From positions 293,719 to 357,718 of the forward strand of contig KN834784.1 of the NCBI GenBank assembly GCA_000827265.1: a stretch of 64,000 bases of DNA, read 5' to 3'. The notes below the pieces were generated by a model, which was not told the DNA's origin, made no database searches, and worked only from the letters and a program-made list of their open reading frames with translations. Shown here in pieces: positions 43,845 through 56,363 of the stretch (the first letter of the stretch is position 1; each line of letters starts with the position of its first letter). The DNA comes from Collybiopsis luxurians FD-317 M1. Lineage: Eukaryota; Basidiomycota; Agaricomycetes; Agaricales; Omphalotaceae. Made by a program: the position numbers and the translations under genes.

Positions 43845-44378
43845 GACCGAATGAACTCTCAAATACCGAGCGTTGCGACATTGCTTATATTTGTGAAAAT
43901 CTCCAACATGGGACTCGAGCGTCCCTAGTCATGAGTTGGCTTCTGAATTGAAGAACCCGGCTTCATGTGCACCCTGTGCATTACAGGTACACAGTAAAGA
44001 TATATGTTGATCTGGGCGTGTACGGGAGGAAGATAAAATATTGCCTCGTGTTGAACTGCGAGCTAATTCAGGATTCATCGGTAGCACTTTATTCTTGACG
44101 GAGACAAAAATACTCGTCTCAACCTCGTTCAAGAGCCCAGATTGAAAGTATCGCTCCCGAGGTCAGGCCGCGAAAATATGAAGAATTCGGAAGGAAAAGG
44201 AGCCACTGAATGTCCGAAGATCACGAAATTCAGTGAGAACATTTATCACCAAAATGGCAGACTTTAGATATCAAATGTACAAAGAAGCAACCTATAATGA
44301 CAGAAGAGAAGCGTCACATTGCTGTTGGGTCTCAGAGGTAATCCAGAAATCCGATAATACAGTATATTGACAGATATG
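43845..44378. other. Intergenic region
   Basis: Upstream of the peptidase and downstream of the F-box gene, both on the minus strand. No supportable feature. Confidence 0.5.
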
Positions 44379-45847
44379 TCAAGCAGAGTGCTCCTCTTCG
44401 AGTCGCTGAGACCGGGCATCTTCTAACACTCTGACGAGCCGTGGCTGAATCCTAAACCAAGCTGCAACAATTACCTCAGTAAGTTTACTCAGCATTCCAG
44501 ATATTTTGCACACCTTTGTCGGTGAGATCTTTTGACTGACGAACGTCCTTGTGAGAGGAAAGCACACCATTACCATCCGTTTCCAGTCTGTGGATTTCCT
44601 CCCCCCAACCGAGGTCACGGAGTTTTTCGAATATTCTACGAAGAGCAATTGAGTTCGAAAGTCATTGCCAGTGTACAGAACGGAAGCAAGCACATACGCG
44701 CCCTTTCGTCGAGAACGCGTTAACTGAAGATCTTTCGCACGTAGATCATGACTTTCCTTCTGCCAACGAGAGCATGCGGCAGCGTGCTATGATGAGTTCA
44801 CTTGAGGCATATGATCTCGCACAAGAAAGATGAATTCAGACCTCCATTAGCTGCCCAAACAGCTTTTTTTTTCGTAAGATCCAATCTTCTAAACCAATTT
44901 CACCTTTCCTAACCGACCGATATTCGTGCCTCAAAGCTCGAACATTAGGGGGAAAGTACACTTTGTCTTCTCCATCCCCTGCGGGAAACACAGCTCGTTT
45001 AATATACACTCAAAAGGAAAGCCAGGAAATACTCACAAGGTCCTTGCCACGGAATGACCGAGACATGAGGAATGTACGGGGCAATTTTATCAAAGAGGAG
45101 AAACGTTCCTGCGTAGCTTCTATGCCACACGGAGTGTAAATTAGGACGGGAAGAAAATCTATAAGAGGTCATGTTATCTAGTACTGCTCATCAATAATAG
45201 CACAACTCACACGGTACTAAAGCATCTATTGCAGCACCTAACACGGCACTGCCAGAACACATTTTCGCAAGGTTTGCGCAGGCAAATCTACCCCAAGCTG
45301 TGTTCAAAACTCCTTTGACCGTCGTACCAAGAACTGGTCACTTACGTGACAGTATGACTCGAATACTAAGGATGCATACTGGGGCTCGGAAGAAATATCT
45401 TCGAGAAGAGGGGGAAGGTCAGGAACGTTCAAGCGGGCTTTACGCCAAATGATTGCATTGTTACGAGTCATGAGGAAAGTGCGCATGTCCTTGGACGTGC
45501 GAGAAAGGCGAAGGATATCAAGTGGTTCAAGATAGCTGTAGATCTGGATGGCGATGGTTAAACCTTTACCTGCGAAACCTGTCTTCCAACCTCACCTCCA
45601 ATACAATGTCCAGGGGAAGGTTATGCAATTTCTCCAGTTTACCTCTATTTCTTCGTCTTGTTTTCGATTCCACTTTCGAATTGTCTGGCCTCTCCTCTTC
45701 ACTGTCACGGGCGTATTGAGGAGCATATTTAGCTTGGAATTTCTCCACTTCGGACTCGTCACTACTCAACACAAAATTTTCCGTAACATCATAATGAGGC
45801 AGTTTCGTTGGATTGTTCGTCGATTTGGTAGAGTTGCGGGTCCTCAT
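44379..45847 (-). CDS. F-box protein (Agaricomycete family)
   Basis: Predicted substrate adaptor of an SCF ubiquitin ligase. The start at 45847 gives MRTRNSTKSTNNPTKLPHYD and a charged N-terminus. The F-box spans an intron: LEKLHNLPLDIVLE joins IYSYLEPLDILRLSRTSKDM. The typical family text follows: RTFLMTRNNAIIWRKAR, NVPDLPPLLEDISSEPQYAS and FESYCH. Then a Cys-containing region (LRKCVLAVPC) and a C-terminal part rich in Arg/Lys (EIGLEDWILRKKK, SRWQKESHDLRAKDLQLTR), ending RLEEEHSA. Several small exons in the middle (44950-45300) are approximate. The target protein is unknown. These F-box genes are among the most expanded in mushroom genomes. Confidence 0.75.
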
Positions 45848-47189
45848 AGGAAAAGAAGCAACAGCTGACGTCAAGTAAGCGCTGGATTCTCATTCGAGCA
45901 TTGAGCGCTTAGCCCTTCGCTCGCTACCTGCCTGAAATTAATTTTGATTTCCTACCTCAAACCTACCTTCAATTTGCCTTCATTTCTGGAAATTCAGAAA
46001 CACACACATTCAATGCGGGTGAAAAACTATCCGCTTATGTGCAGGGGGAAGTGCTTTTGCTCCAACTAGAAGTTTGAGCTGGTGCGGTCTTAGCGTCGTG
46101 CCTTCGGGCTTCCAGGCTTCAAGACTTTGTCACCGCTGCAAGTCGTTCTACTTCGCCTGCTTACTTGATTATCACTCACTGAATATTGGTCTAGGTACCT
46201 ACTCCAAGCCCGAAACACTTCCGTTTTGCTTTGTAATGCCTTGGGCCTCCCTCCGGTCCTTCCCCGCAAGGCTTTCATTCAAGTGAGAATTAAGTCACTT
46301 GTGGGCTACCGAAACAGCGGTTTTTTCTTGTAAGCGTCCCGAACTTTCGTATAATTCCTGACAATCTGGAAGATACATGTATAACCGCCGCTCGTTTCAG
46401 ATAAGTACTCAAATTCATCGCTGAGCTCCATGTGTTTCTTGGGTAATATCACTTCAATGTACGGTTGATTTTTGTCAACTTTCTCCTGCAGCAATTCAAC
46501 TCTTCATCAGCTGTTATACGATTCGCCTCTCGCTTATTTTGGCTACTTTTCTGTTACAAATACAATCATGTAAATCCCTTCTTTGGACCCCGGTTCTGAT
46601 TCGGATGTTCCTGGGAGTCCAGTCGGGCTTCTTGTGAGTTTCTGTTTCCTCGGTTCATTATTAGTTCCAGCTCCTCTTGACACTCGAGTGCATCAAACAA
46701 GAGGACAGTTCTCACTAACCCAATGGAGAGAGTACTGCGATGTAAGGCCATTCGGTTTCACCGATTAATGCCTCTCCAGATCCCCTTCCCGGCTACGCGC
46801 CTCAGGAACGATCTCGCGTATCCAAAGTGACCTTAAGCCTACAACAAGTCTACTGTCGAAAGAGTCCCTGTTCGAAACTATGAAATGTCAGAATACAATA
46901 TATAATGCCGACGGCGAATGATGGCTGCATATGAGTTAAAGGACAAGGATTGACAGGGAATCAGCGATTGATTTACAGTCGACTTTTATGACTATATTGG
47001 CGTGTTGTATGGTTAGCTTCAGCCTTCAAACTCGCAGTCGATAACCGCGTTGCTGAATAACTCGATTTTCCAAATGACGGGATTCCTCCTCTAGCGCGAT
47101 GGTGGTATTTATAAAGAGAGCAAGGTGGCGTAAGCTACTCGCGGCTTTTTAAAGGTTTCCTTCTACCTCGTTTCAAAAATAATTTAGCT
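45848..47189. other. 1.3 kb intergenic region with weak minus-strand ORFs
   Basis: The divergent promoter region of the F-box and esterase genes. A minus-strand stretch at 46306-46494 reads LLQEKVDKNQPYIEVILPKK and IVRNYTKVRDAYKKK, and looks protein-like, but it lacks an ATG and a stop lies just upstream. A second one lies at 46566-46751. They may be an unrecognised small gene or a relic. Confidence 0.35.
47106..47115 (+). promoter_or_regulatory. TATA-like box of the esterase gene
   Basis: TATTTATAAA about 75 bp before the ATG at 47190. Confidence 0.4.
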
Positions 47190-49748
47190 ATGGCTCGCAG
47201 TACTCATAGCCTGATCAGCCGGCTCAGCATCCTCGCCCTCCTCCTTGGAATCCAGGCTCAAGCAGACACAGTTCCGGTCGCCCTCGGAAGTTCTTCTATC
47301 ATCGGAACGAACAGCAATGCAGCCAACATTGAAAGCTTTCTCGGACTCACATACGGAACAGCCGCTCGCTTCAAACGCAGTACTCCAGTCGTATACTCCG
47401 CCCCCGCAAACACAGTCATCAACGCGACAACATTTAGTGTAGCTTGTCCTCAACCTGTCACACCGGTGAGAGTTACTCTTCCCTCCTTTTCAGGAGTTTG
47501 TTTCATTGCTAACACACACATCCGCATCGATATAATGATTCAGGGTAACACTTTAAACTACGGAGGTAAGAAACCGCTCTATCACACTTAATATGTCAAT
47601 GCCTACCGACCCTCCCGTTATCATTGATTGCTATCCCAAGCTTATGGATTCGGGGAGAACTGCCTCACTTTGGACATATACCGCCCTCCCGGTACATCCG
47701 CAAATGCTTCTTTGCCAGTCATGGTATGGATCTCGGGTGGCGCGTTCCTGCAAGGGTCGACTTCGGTGTATCCGGGGACTGGCATTGTTGCCCGATCGAT
47801 GCAACTGGTGAGCGAGATTCCAATGAGTTTAGCAGTTGGACATTTCTAGGGATATTGAAACTTGGTCGTGTTTGCCTGCATCGACTAGGGTAAGCCAGTT
47901 ATAACGGTCATAGTCAACTACCGTCTGGCCTTGTGGGGATTCTTGTAAGTTGATTCTGCGCCCAGTCTTACTCATCGAGTCCACCTTGACAATCGTCACG
48001 TAGGGGCGGGCAAGAAGCAAAAGACAATGGCGCTCTGAATCTCGGATTGTATGATCAGAGGTGAGCGGTAGCTGAGTTTAGGACATGTATTGCACGAATT
48101 GGTATCTGAAACGCGGCCCAGGGACGCCTTCACTTGGGTCAAAAATTACATTAGTTACTTTGGTGGAGACCCAAACAAGGTGACAGCTTTTGGTAGCTCT
48201 GGGGGAGCGTAAGTATACCCGCGCCCGTTTCATCTCAAGTTGATATATCATCACAACTATTTTCTAGTATTTCCATCGGACATCATCTCTTCACAACCAC
48301 TTCTTCTGATCTCTTCCGTGCAGTAGTAAGTCAATTTCCCCGCTCCCTTTCACCAGTTCGGATTGATACATCCATACAGATCCTAAGCTCCGGCACAGCT
48401 TCAACCTTGGCCGTCCGAAAACCCAACGACCCCGCCGTCCAATCCGTGTATGACTCTGTCGTTAAACTTGTGGGATGCGATACCGCTAGCGACTCTTTTG
48501 CGTGTCTTAGTGCTGTGGATGAGACTACCTTGTTTAACGCTGTTAATACTTACGATCCTGATTCGCTGTTCCAACTGCGTGTACGTTTCCCCTACTCTCC
48601 CTGCTCTACATGGTCTGATTCTAATTCTCTCCCGTCCCTCCTCCCTCTCTTGAACAGCCATGGGCACCGCTCGTCGACGGTGATCTCATCCCAGACGATC
48701 CTTTCACTCTCATTTCCCAGGGAAAATTGTACGTCTTGCATTTCCTTTACCTCTCTCACAGCCCCTCCAAATTTACTTGTTTCCCATCCAACAGCGCATC
48801 CAAACCCTTCTTAACTGGCGACGTAGTCGACGAAGGCACTCATTTCGTTTTCCCTCAAGCCGTCAACACCACAGATCAGTTCCTCAACGTTATCGCCGTA
48901 GTCGATTCACCCACGTTGACACCCAGTCCGTTTACGCAGAACGAGTCGTTGGTGCAGACGTTGGAGGAGTTGTACCCTGCTACACCCGCTGCAGGGTCAC
49001 CGTTCGGTACAGGGAATGTCACGTTCTTTGGACCTCAGTTTAAGAGGGCTGCGGCTGTTATTGGGGGTGAGTGGAATAAATTTTCGAGTTTTTCTGTTCA
49101 TTTGTGCTCAAGTTTGCGTGAACCCAAAGATCTACACTTTCACGCTCAAAGAAGATACTTCCTTGCTCAAACTGCCCAGAAGAATGTTCCGAGTTGGTGT
49201 TATCAGCTTGCGCAATTGACAAGTACAGACCCTTCGGTTGCTTGGCAAGGAGGTGAGGCCCGACTAGCTTGACTGTCTATTCACATACCGAGAATTTACT
49301 CACTTTGTTCAAATACAAAGTTGCTCACGAATCCGACGTCCCATTTATATTCAACGCCTATCCATCTACATCCGCAGACTTGTTCACCGTCGCATCGTAC
49401 ATGTCGGGGTATTGGTACGTTTGTCTCCGACCTTACTCCTCCCAGATCTCCAACTCATTCAACGCGTTCTCTTTCCTTTCACGTTCTATTACACCAGGGT
49501 CGCATTCGCTAACAACCTCGATCCGAATGTCGCTGGGACCTTACCTACCTGGAACGCGTACGGGTCAAATAAACAGTCGTTGCAAATCGAAGCCAACGCG
49601 ACTGTGATGATTCCAGATAACTTTAGGATACAAGGAACAGAGTGAGTGTGGATTTTCGATTCAGTTGACCTGACCTTCTGAATTTTTTACTTTTTTCTAC
49701 CAACTAAGTTTCTTGACGACTGCTAGGGCAGCAATTTTTAATGAGTGA
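47190..49748 (+). CDS. Secreted type-B carboxylesterase/lipase
   Basis: Alpha/beta-hydrolase of the carboxylesterase type-B family, acting on ester bonds outside the cell. Signal peptide from the start (SLISRLSILALLLGIQAQA). Family landmarks in order: NIESFLGLTYG; ENCLTLDIYRPPG, where the usual motif is EDCL; PVMVWISGGAFLQGS, the oxyanion strand; GKPVITVIVNYRLALWGFL; GALNLGLYDQR; FTWVKNYISYFGGDPNKVTA; then the nucleophile elbow FGSSGGA. The acid residue is likely in DVVDEGTHF and the His in VAHESDVPFIFN. The C-terminus ends FLTTARAAIFNE. About thirteen exons. The elbow GSSGG keeps G-x-S-x-G but differs from the common GESAG. The gene looks intact. Confidence 0.85.
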
Positions 49749-50230
49749 TTGATGCTGAATATGGAAAGCACTTTGTGCGGATACCCAGGGACGACTGTAT
49801 ACGGATATTATACGATTTTATAGGAGGATATTTTGTTCTTATACTCAGAATTGGACTTGCATTCAGAAATGCAGCTGAGCTGTGAGGAACAGCCGAGTCT
49901 TGGCCGAGTTGTGGCCGCGCTGCTCCGAGTAAATCCGGACAAATCCGAAATTGCCCTATCACATCTTCTGCATTTGCTCTTTCATGCTCCTCCGTCTGCA
50001 ACGCCTCCTGCAGCGCTGAGCTCAAAATCCTTTCCCTCGTCGATGCCGGGACAGCGCCCAATGGTACAGAAGCCATCGAAGGCACGTGGCGCGACTAACA
50101 ATTAATTTTCAAACAGTTAAACGTCGAGTCATATCATTCAAACTACATCAGTCCCCGTCACTCTCAGCGTCCATTTGAACCACAGATCCAGTAAACTGAC
50201 GACCACAAACTGTTCTAATAACCCATTGAA
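49749..50230. other. Intergenic region
   Basis: Separates the esterase and AlkB genes. No feature seen; ORFs here overlap on both strands without family resemblance. Confidence 0.5.
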
Positions 50231-51215
50231 ATGATAAAGGAACAGCCTGGACATCGAAAATTGCGTGTTGAAGACGCAGGAGGCTCTGATTCATTGGGAG
50301 CTGGAGATTCATATCTGGTTCTAGATTTGCTCGGGAAGGATTCAGAGTTGAGCAACGTGGCGTTCGACAAGGTTAAGGAAGAGGTTCAGTGGGATACTAT
50401 GCACCATAGAGGTATTGCCATTCTCAATCTCCACTCCTCATGTTGACAGACTCCTCGTTTCAGGTGGCGAAGTTCCTCGTCTAGTCGCTGTCCAAGGGCA
50501 GCCAGATTCTGATCAAAACATTCCAATCTACCGCCATCCGTCCGACGAATCTCCCCCTCTCCGAAAATTCACTCCCACTATCGAGCGGATCCGGCAGGAA
50601 GTCGAAAAAGTCGTCGGGCATCCCGTCAATCACGCGTTAATTCAGCTATATCGTTCCGGGAAAGATTACATCTCGGAACACTCTGATAAAACCATCGACG
50701 TCGTGAGGGGTTCGACCATCGTTAATGTGAGTCTCGGGGCGCAGAGGGTCATGACGTTGAGGACGAAGAAAGATTCCGTTGATCCTACGGGAGACGGTAG
50801 ACGGAAAACGCAGCGATTTCCTCTCCCGCATAATTCGATGTTTGTTATGGGGCTTGAGACGAATCAGCGTTGGTTGCACGCTATCAACCATGATAACCGT
50901 CCGAATTCTGTCAAGTCAGAGGAAGAGTTGGCATATGAAGGGGAGAGGATTAGCTTGACGTTTCGACATATTGGGACATTCTTGGTAGAGCCTGGGGAGA
51001 GTGCTGGTCCTGATTCGAACGGTGCGATGCTCATTTACGGTCAGGGTGCGACAGGGAAGAGTAGGGGAGAGGCTAGGCAAGTGATTAGTGGTGATACACC
51101 AGAGTCGAATAAGCTTCTTGAGGCGTTCGGGAAGGAGAATCATGATTCGAATTTTGTTTGGGAGGATTGGTACGGGGAAGGGTCTGATGTGTTGCATTTT
51201 AGGATCCAGACATAA
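50231..51215 (+). CDS. AlkB-like 2-oxoglutarate/Fe(II) dioxygenase (310 aa)
   Basis: Member of the AlkB family of Fe(II)/2-oxoglutarate oxygenases, which demethylate nucleic acids or proteins; the true substrate here is unknown. Two exons, 50231-50411 and 50464-51215. The fold landmarks are PRLVAVQG; NHALIQLYRSGKDYISEHSD, carrying the HxD iron ligands; GSTIVNVSLGAQRVMTLR; HNSMFVMGLETNQRWLHAIN, carrying the distal His; and ERISLTFRHIGTF, with the Arg that binds 2-oxoglutarate. The C-terminal 70 residues include a GQGATGKSRGEA stretch and LLEAFGKEN. All catalytic residues are present, so it should be active. Confidence 0.85.
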
Positions 51216-51513
51216 TTTTGGAAGAGAGGGAAGTTTTTCGTCATTCTACTTTTCTTCTTGTTATCACTTGTAACAGAGCGTAGAAGAGAAGTCAAAGAAT
51301 CAAATTTTGCGAATCAGACTTGAAGCTTGAAGCGCTGATCGGATCGGACAACTTCTGCGATAAGGATAATTGATCATTCTAACCTTTATAAAAATGACGA
51401 CAATCTGTAATTCAACTTGCCAGGGAGCTCTGCATACTTTCTTCCCTCACTAACGGCTGTACAGAGCTGGTCTCTGGCCTCCCTTTTTTCTTTCTTCCTT
51501 CTGACGATAAGCC

Positions 51514-52989
51514 ATGCCGACTGGAACGTTTCCAAACGTTCATTTTTCTATTCAACGTCTACTCCTTGCGATACTTATCATTTCAGCGATATTGATTGAC
51601 TCTCCTTACGCCTCTCCCGTTCCCCCAACCCTTTCTCCGCTATCACATAAAGCATGGAACCTTGAGAGACGTGGAGGAGCGTTGAGCAAGATACAGGATT
51701 TTCTGGACGAGGACGGGGGCAATCTCTTGATTGGTTTCGGCTATGCTGAACCGGTGTGTAATTATTAGCATTCCCATCGCTTCAGGAAATCATTTTCAAA
51801 TACCAAAACTCTCCCTCCCCCATACTTAGAAATTAGCTGAAAAGCACGCAACGAAATTCCCCGTCGAGATGATCTCACTTCCCAGTCAAGATCATATCGT
51901 CAAAGAAGCTGATGGAAAACATGATATGTATCTTTTGCCGATGCCTGATTTGCCTGAACGCAATCCTGATGTAAGTTTCCCTCTTTTTTTCTTTTAATTC
52001 TTCTAGGAAAATCTAGTCTGAACCGACAATCGTACTTACCTCTTTTTTTGACAGAATTATTGGATCGTGAGTGTCCCCGAGGGTCGGGGCTATCGCCCCT
52101 CTCCTCCTCCTCTTCGACGTGTTTTACTGATTCGGGCTGAGTTGGGTAGTGTTATGTGTGGACCACGAAACAACTTTGGCAAGAGCGTACCAAGATGGTG
52201 AGTGGTACTTGGCTATCCATATACCTGATACCCGCTCGTCACTCAACGTAATTCTATATTGCACGCTCTAGACATACGTCGAAAAACGACCCCCTGTATA
52301 CTCCTCTACTAGAAACCCTCCATCAAAGTACCCTGCCGCTGCCAACCATACCAGCGGTAACGGTAAAGGTAAAGGTCAAGGTAAAAGCACCCGTCATCGC
52401 AGGGACCTTCGAAACAGGGGAAGAAAGGGGTTATCGGAACGCGGCAAAGGAAAAGGAAAAGGCTTTCAAGTCCCCATTACTTTCTCTGTCGAACATGAAG
52501 ACCAGCTCGTGTTGAAGATACCTAAAGAGTACATACCGAGTAAAGCGAAGCCTGTGAATAATGTACTAAAATTGGATTCGGAATGTGTTCCGCCAGGTAT
52601 GGATAGGACTTGTTAATCTCCTCTGTTTACATTTCCGCTTAACCTTCCCTCCCCTCCCTTCCCCACTCTCACCACACCCGGGCCTCTTCCTTTATGTTTC
52701 AATTTGCACACCCCCACCATACTGACACAACAACCCACAACCCACAGACGACGTCAGTATCTTCTGGCAAGAACTCAACTACGACATGCTCAACACCCGC
52801 AACGGAGCACGATGGGATCGATGGGACGTTCACCCCAAGTTTCCCGAGGGTATCTTGCAGAAACAAGTCGAGACGACGAGACCCAAGACTCCTCCGGGCG
52901 GATGGAGTCAGTTGTTGCAGAGCGATGGAAACGAGGAGCATCATTTGGCTTATGGGGAGTATCATCCTCAGCAGCATCACTCACGGTAA
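51514..52989 (+). CDS. Putative secreted basic protein with a 12-nt microexon (335 aa)
   Basis: Unknown function. Exons 51514-51753, 51830-51970, 52055-52066, 52150-52197, 52272-52596 and 52748-52989 are all GT...AG and total 1008 nt in frame. An N-terminal hydrophobic stretch after MPTGTFPNVHFSIQR (LLLAILIISAILI) is a signal peptide or signal anchor. The third exon is only 12 nt and encodes NYWI. A basic low-complexity stretch follows (SGNGKGKGQGKS, then RRDLRNRGRKG and ERGKGKGKG). The C-terminal part has FWQELNYDMLNTRNGARWDR and a His-rich end. It could be a small cell-wall or effector-like protein, but there is no cysteine pattern to support that. Confidence 0.65.
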
Positions 52990-53358
52990 TTGGTGAGGAG
53001 AGGCAGCGTAGGGGGTGGCGTTGGGGGCAAGTTGGATTATGAGTAGTCGAGAAAATGAACTCATTGGAAGAAGATTAATCACATCGCGTACTCTTTCGGT
53101 ATCACAGCGTGCCATCGACAATGTCAATTCGAATTTTTCAAACCTATAATCTTTGAGAAGAGGCTCCAGTAGAAAACTATATGACATTAGCAAGGTATTT
53201 GCGAGTACAATAGTAAATCGGAGATAGTATGGTATTTTCTAGACAACAAACGTTACGAGCTACAGCTGGAGACAAAATACATAAATATACGGTAGAAGGA
53301 TGGCGAAGATTGAAAGCATCATACCAAGATACGTGAGCAAGGCCAATCTGTGTGCGAG
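52990..53358. other. Convergent spacer before the right arm
   Basis: 3' flanks of the secreted-protein gene and the right FunK1 gene. Nothing else seen. Confidence 0.5.
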
Positions 53359-56300
53359 TTAATTGTTCGAGGCGCCTGCACCGTTCCACCGCCGTACAAG
53401 AGGGGAGTCCTGAAACGAACACATGATCCTGTTCATGTTCTTGTAGGAGACAAATCCAGCCAATGTGGGCCATACGTAATCAAGGAGAATTTGGCCACCG
53501 CCGGGTCTACTCGAATAGCCTTGCCGAAACTGGTATCGAGCTTGGTCCAGCCAAACGCGAAAGTTCTCGAAGAAAGGCTGAATCGGCAGCGACTCGTCAG
53601 AGTCGAAAAAAAACTCAAATTTCATGCTGGCAACGACATCAACTGGATCCGTGAACCATTTCAAGTACGGCGGCTTCGAGATCGAGGTCTTGAAGTTCTC
53701 GTAATGACAGCAAATAATGAGCAGAACATAGAACAAGGATTCCAGATCATGTCGATACATATGGCCCCGTAGCCAAGAGCTCTTGAGTAGGTCGTACGCC
53801 ATGAACGGCTTCGTACCTGTACGATGTTTGGATGACGGTTGGTCTGACTGTCCCGGACAAGAGGCGAGGTCAAAGTCGTTCAGGACCCCGAGAACGTTGC
53901 CCTTGGTGTCTCGTTTGAACATGATGTTACCAATGCTGATGTCTCGGTGTAAGATTTCCGGTTTTTCGTAAAGCCATTGGTGTACTGTAAAAGGAATTAG
54001 AGAGCCGGGAAAAGACTCAGCGAAGGGGAAACTTACTTTGCAAGATATCGTAGATCACCTGCGCAAGCTCTAAAAGACTCGTCACCTTCATCAACGGCTC
54101 GAGTGGCTCGTGAAACGAGACACGCAATCTCCGTTTCTCGTATTCTTCTGAACCAAAACGTTTGAAAAGTCGGTTTTGTACAGAATCTTCCTCATCATTG
54201 GTAAGGTCGACAAAGGCGAGTATCTCGGGAAGATGATTCAGCGCCCATTCGTCCGAATGCTCTTTTGCAAAGTTTCTAGCCCTATCCACAAAGAAGGTTT
54301 CCGGTTTTCGCGAGGCAGAGGGAAAGTAAAACTTGGCGATCAACACCCAGAGCAACCACGATTTAGCCCCGGGAGGAAGGCCCCTCTCATTGATACACTT
54401 TGCCCGATACACGTTTGGCCCTCGACCGATGACGCCGTTACCCGAATAGATGACTTCGAGGACAATGAAAGTCCGCTCGGTACCGTCTTTGAACGTGATC
54501 GTAAATTTAGCGTCAACGAGCAGGTGTGACTCGCCCTTGGACGGCGAATTCTCCTGTGAGGTGCTGACGGTGGCGGAGGTGGTAATGTTGGAAAACGGGG
54601 AGTCATCGACGTCTTCGTTAGAGTAGATGGAGGCATCGGAGAATTCCGACGCCGTATCTTCGGAAGAGGTTGACATGGACGCGATAAGTTGGTTCGCCTT
54701 GTCCTTTGAGTCTCTGGGGATTCTCTCGCGCGTCGCTTGAGTAGCCGGCCTTCCTGCCCCTTTCCCTTTACCCTTTCTGCTATGTTCGACCTTCTTCACC
54801 GCGATTTCCTTCTCCTTCTTTTTCCGCGTCTCATACCTCAAACGCTTTGAGTTCCGAAGAAGATCCGGTTCAAAAGCTGACGGAAATCCAAGCCAGTTGT
54901 CATCGAGAGCATGGATCGCATGGATGATGGACATGAAAAGTAGCTGCGATTCTCCCTGCGAGAAATCAATGACCTTGGGAGCGGTGAGTGGTAAGTACAA
55001 GGTCAAGAAGCGAACCGTGGGAATCGGCATACCTCGCTCTCAATCATGCCGGAGTGATCATAGGACTGCATCCGAAATGCCGAGTCATCCATGATCATGC
55101 CCATAGCATGTGTCCGTACTGCGCCACACGAAAGCATAGCTTGTCCGTAACTTGCGATTTGTTGTCGCGTCGTACTCACTGAGACTGTCGGAACCGGTGG
55201 TTGGCGTCTGGGCTGGGAATTCACTTCCCCTGTACTTTGACCGTCAACACGAGAAGGAGGAGGTGCATGGGAACCGGATGCCCGCCCGTTACCAGTTTTG
55301 GACGTGGAATTCGTAGGTGGCACCGCTGCAAATGATTGCGTGCAGTGAGTAGGAGGAACATCAAATTTGTCACAGGCTGACATACCTTTCCTTCTTCTGC
55401 CTCTCGCTTTCTTCTTCACAAGGTCGTCTTCGCCGAGCATAGGTGGTTCACCTATAGAAATCAAACCGCCATCAGCAACACACCAATGTACCCCAGATTG
55501 TGACGCACTCGCAACGTCCTCGATCTCCCTTTGTCGCTTTGTACTGGATGTCAAAGGATATTGGTTTGACGAATTACCGTCGCCTTGCTCTCCCACTGCA
55601 TCTTCTGCGACAGCGGCCAGTTCAGAATCAGCTGAAAGGAGTGTATATCAGAAAGTTCAGTCAACTAGAGCACTTGAAACGTACCACGATAAGGAACAGG
55701 GTCCAAGTGTCTCCCATCCATATGCTTGATCTCTACAAACATTAGCATGAGAGGCCATGACATTTGATAGGCAGGTTTCTGTTTCTCCTTCTCCTTGAGG
55801 AACGTTCTCGCATTGAGAAGCGTAACCTCTCCCTTCTCATCCTGCACTTCGAGCAGCGTCTCAGAGATCAGCCCGGCATCTGGCCTCAACTCGGCCCAAT
55901 AACCCCCTACCCAGTGAGGGTCCTGCACGTAGAAAAGTTTTGCATTCGACTTTTCCATGTCTGGCTTCTCAGGCCCTAGTGCATTGAGAAGGTCGACCAG
56001 AGGCTTGTAAAGTGCTTTCTCGTCTTGAGTTTTATCTCTCGCCACCCTCAAATACTCCTCGAGCGCTAGCTTTACTGCCTTCCGCTGAGGTAACACCTTG
56101 TATTCAGCCACTTCGCGCCAATTGGGTGGCAAACCTATGAGTTTAATAGCAAATTCTTCCATCGAAATCGTTTTTCTCTCTTGAATGTCGACTAGAAGGT
56201 TCTCCTTGATATCATCGACAGTGGTCAATTTGGGAATATGGACCTTGCTGGCTGAAAAGCGACTGTGTGGCGTGTTCTCCACCTTGGTTAGGTCGACTGG

Positions 56301-56363
56301 AGTCTTTTTAGAAGGTGTCGTAGGGTGTTGCGAGTGTGGAGCGTTAGCTTCAGGAGGATTCAT
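53359..56363 (-). CDS. FunK1-type fungal protein kinase, right-arm copy
   Basis: Paralogue of 32127-35144 with the same exon layout. The start at 56363 reads MNPPEANAPHSQHP. Kinase landmarks are the same: VIDFSQGESQLLFMSI; TFIVLEVIYSGNGVIGRGP; HRDISIGNIMF, with the intron before it at about 53986-54033; NDFDLAS; HRTGTKPFMAYDLL, here followed by KSSWLRGHMYRHD; and HDLESLFYVLLIICC. It differs from the left copy by scattered substitutions (for example ELRPDAGLISE against ELRPDVGLIFE), but from about 53640 downwards to the stop it is diverged: QARYQFRQGYSSRPGGGQ, then NMNRIMCSFQDSPLVRRWNG. Catalytic Asp and Asn are present in both copies. Confidence 0.85.

Noticed and set aside
52699..52984. Minus-strand ORFs opposite the secreted-protein last exon
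   Set aside because: The plus-strand frame continues a six-exon gene in phase; the minus frames have no neighbours and no signal.
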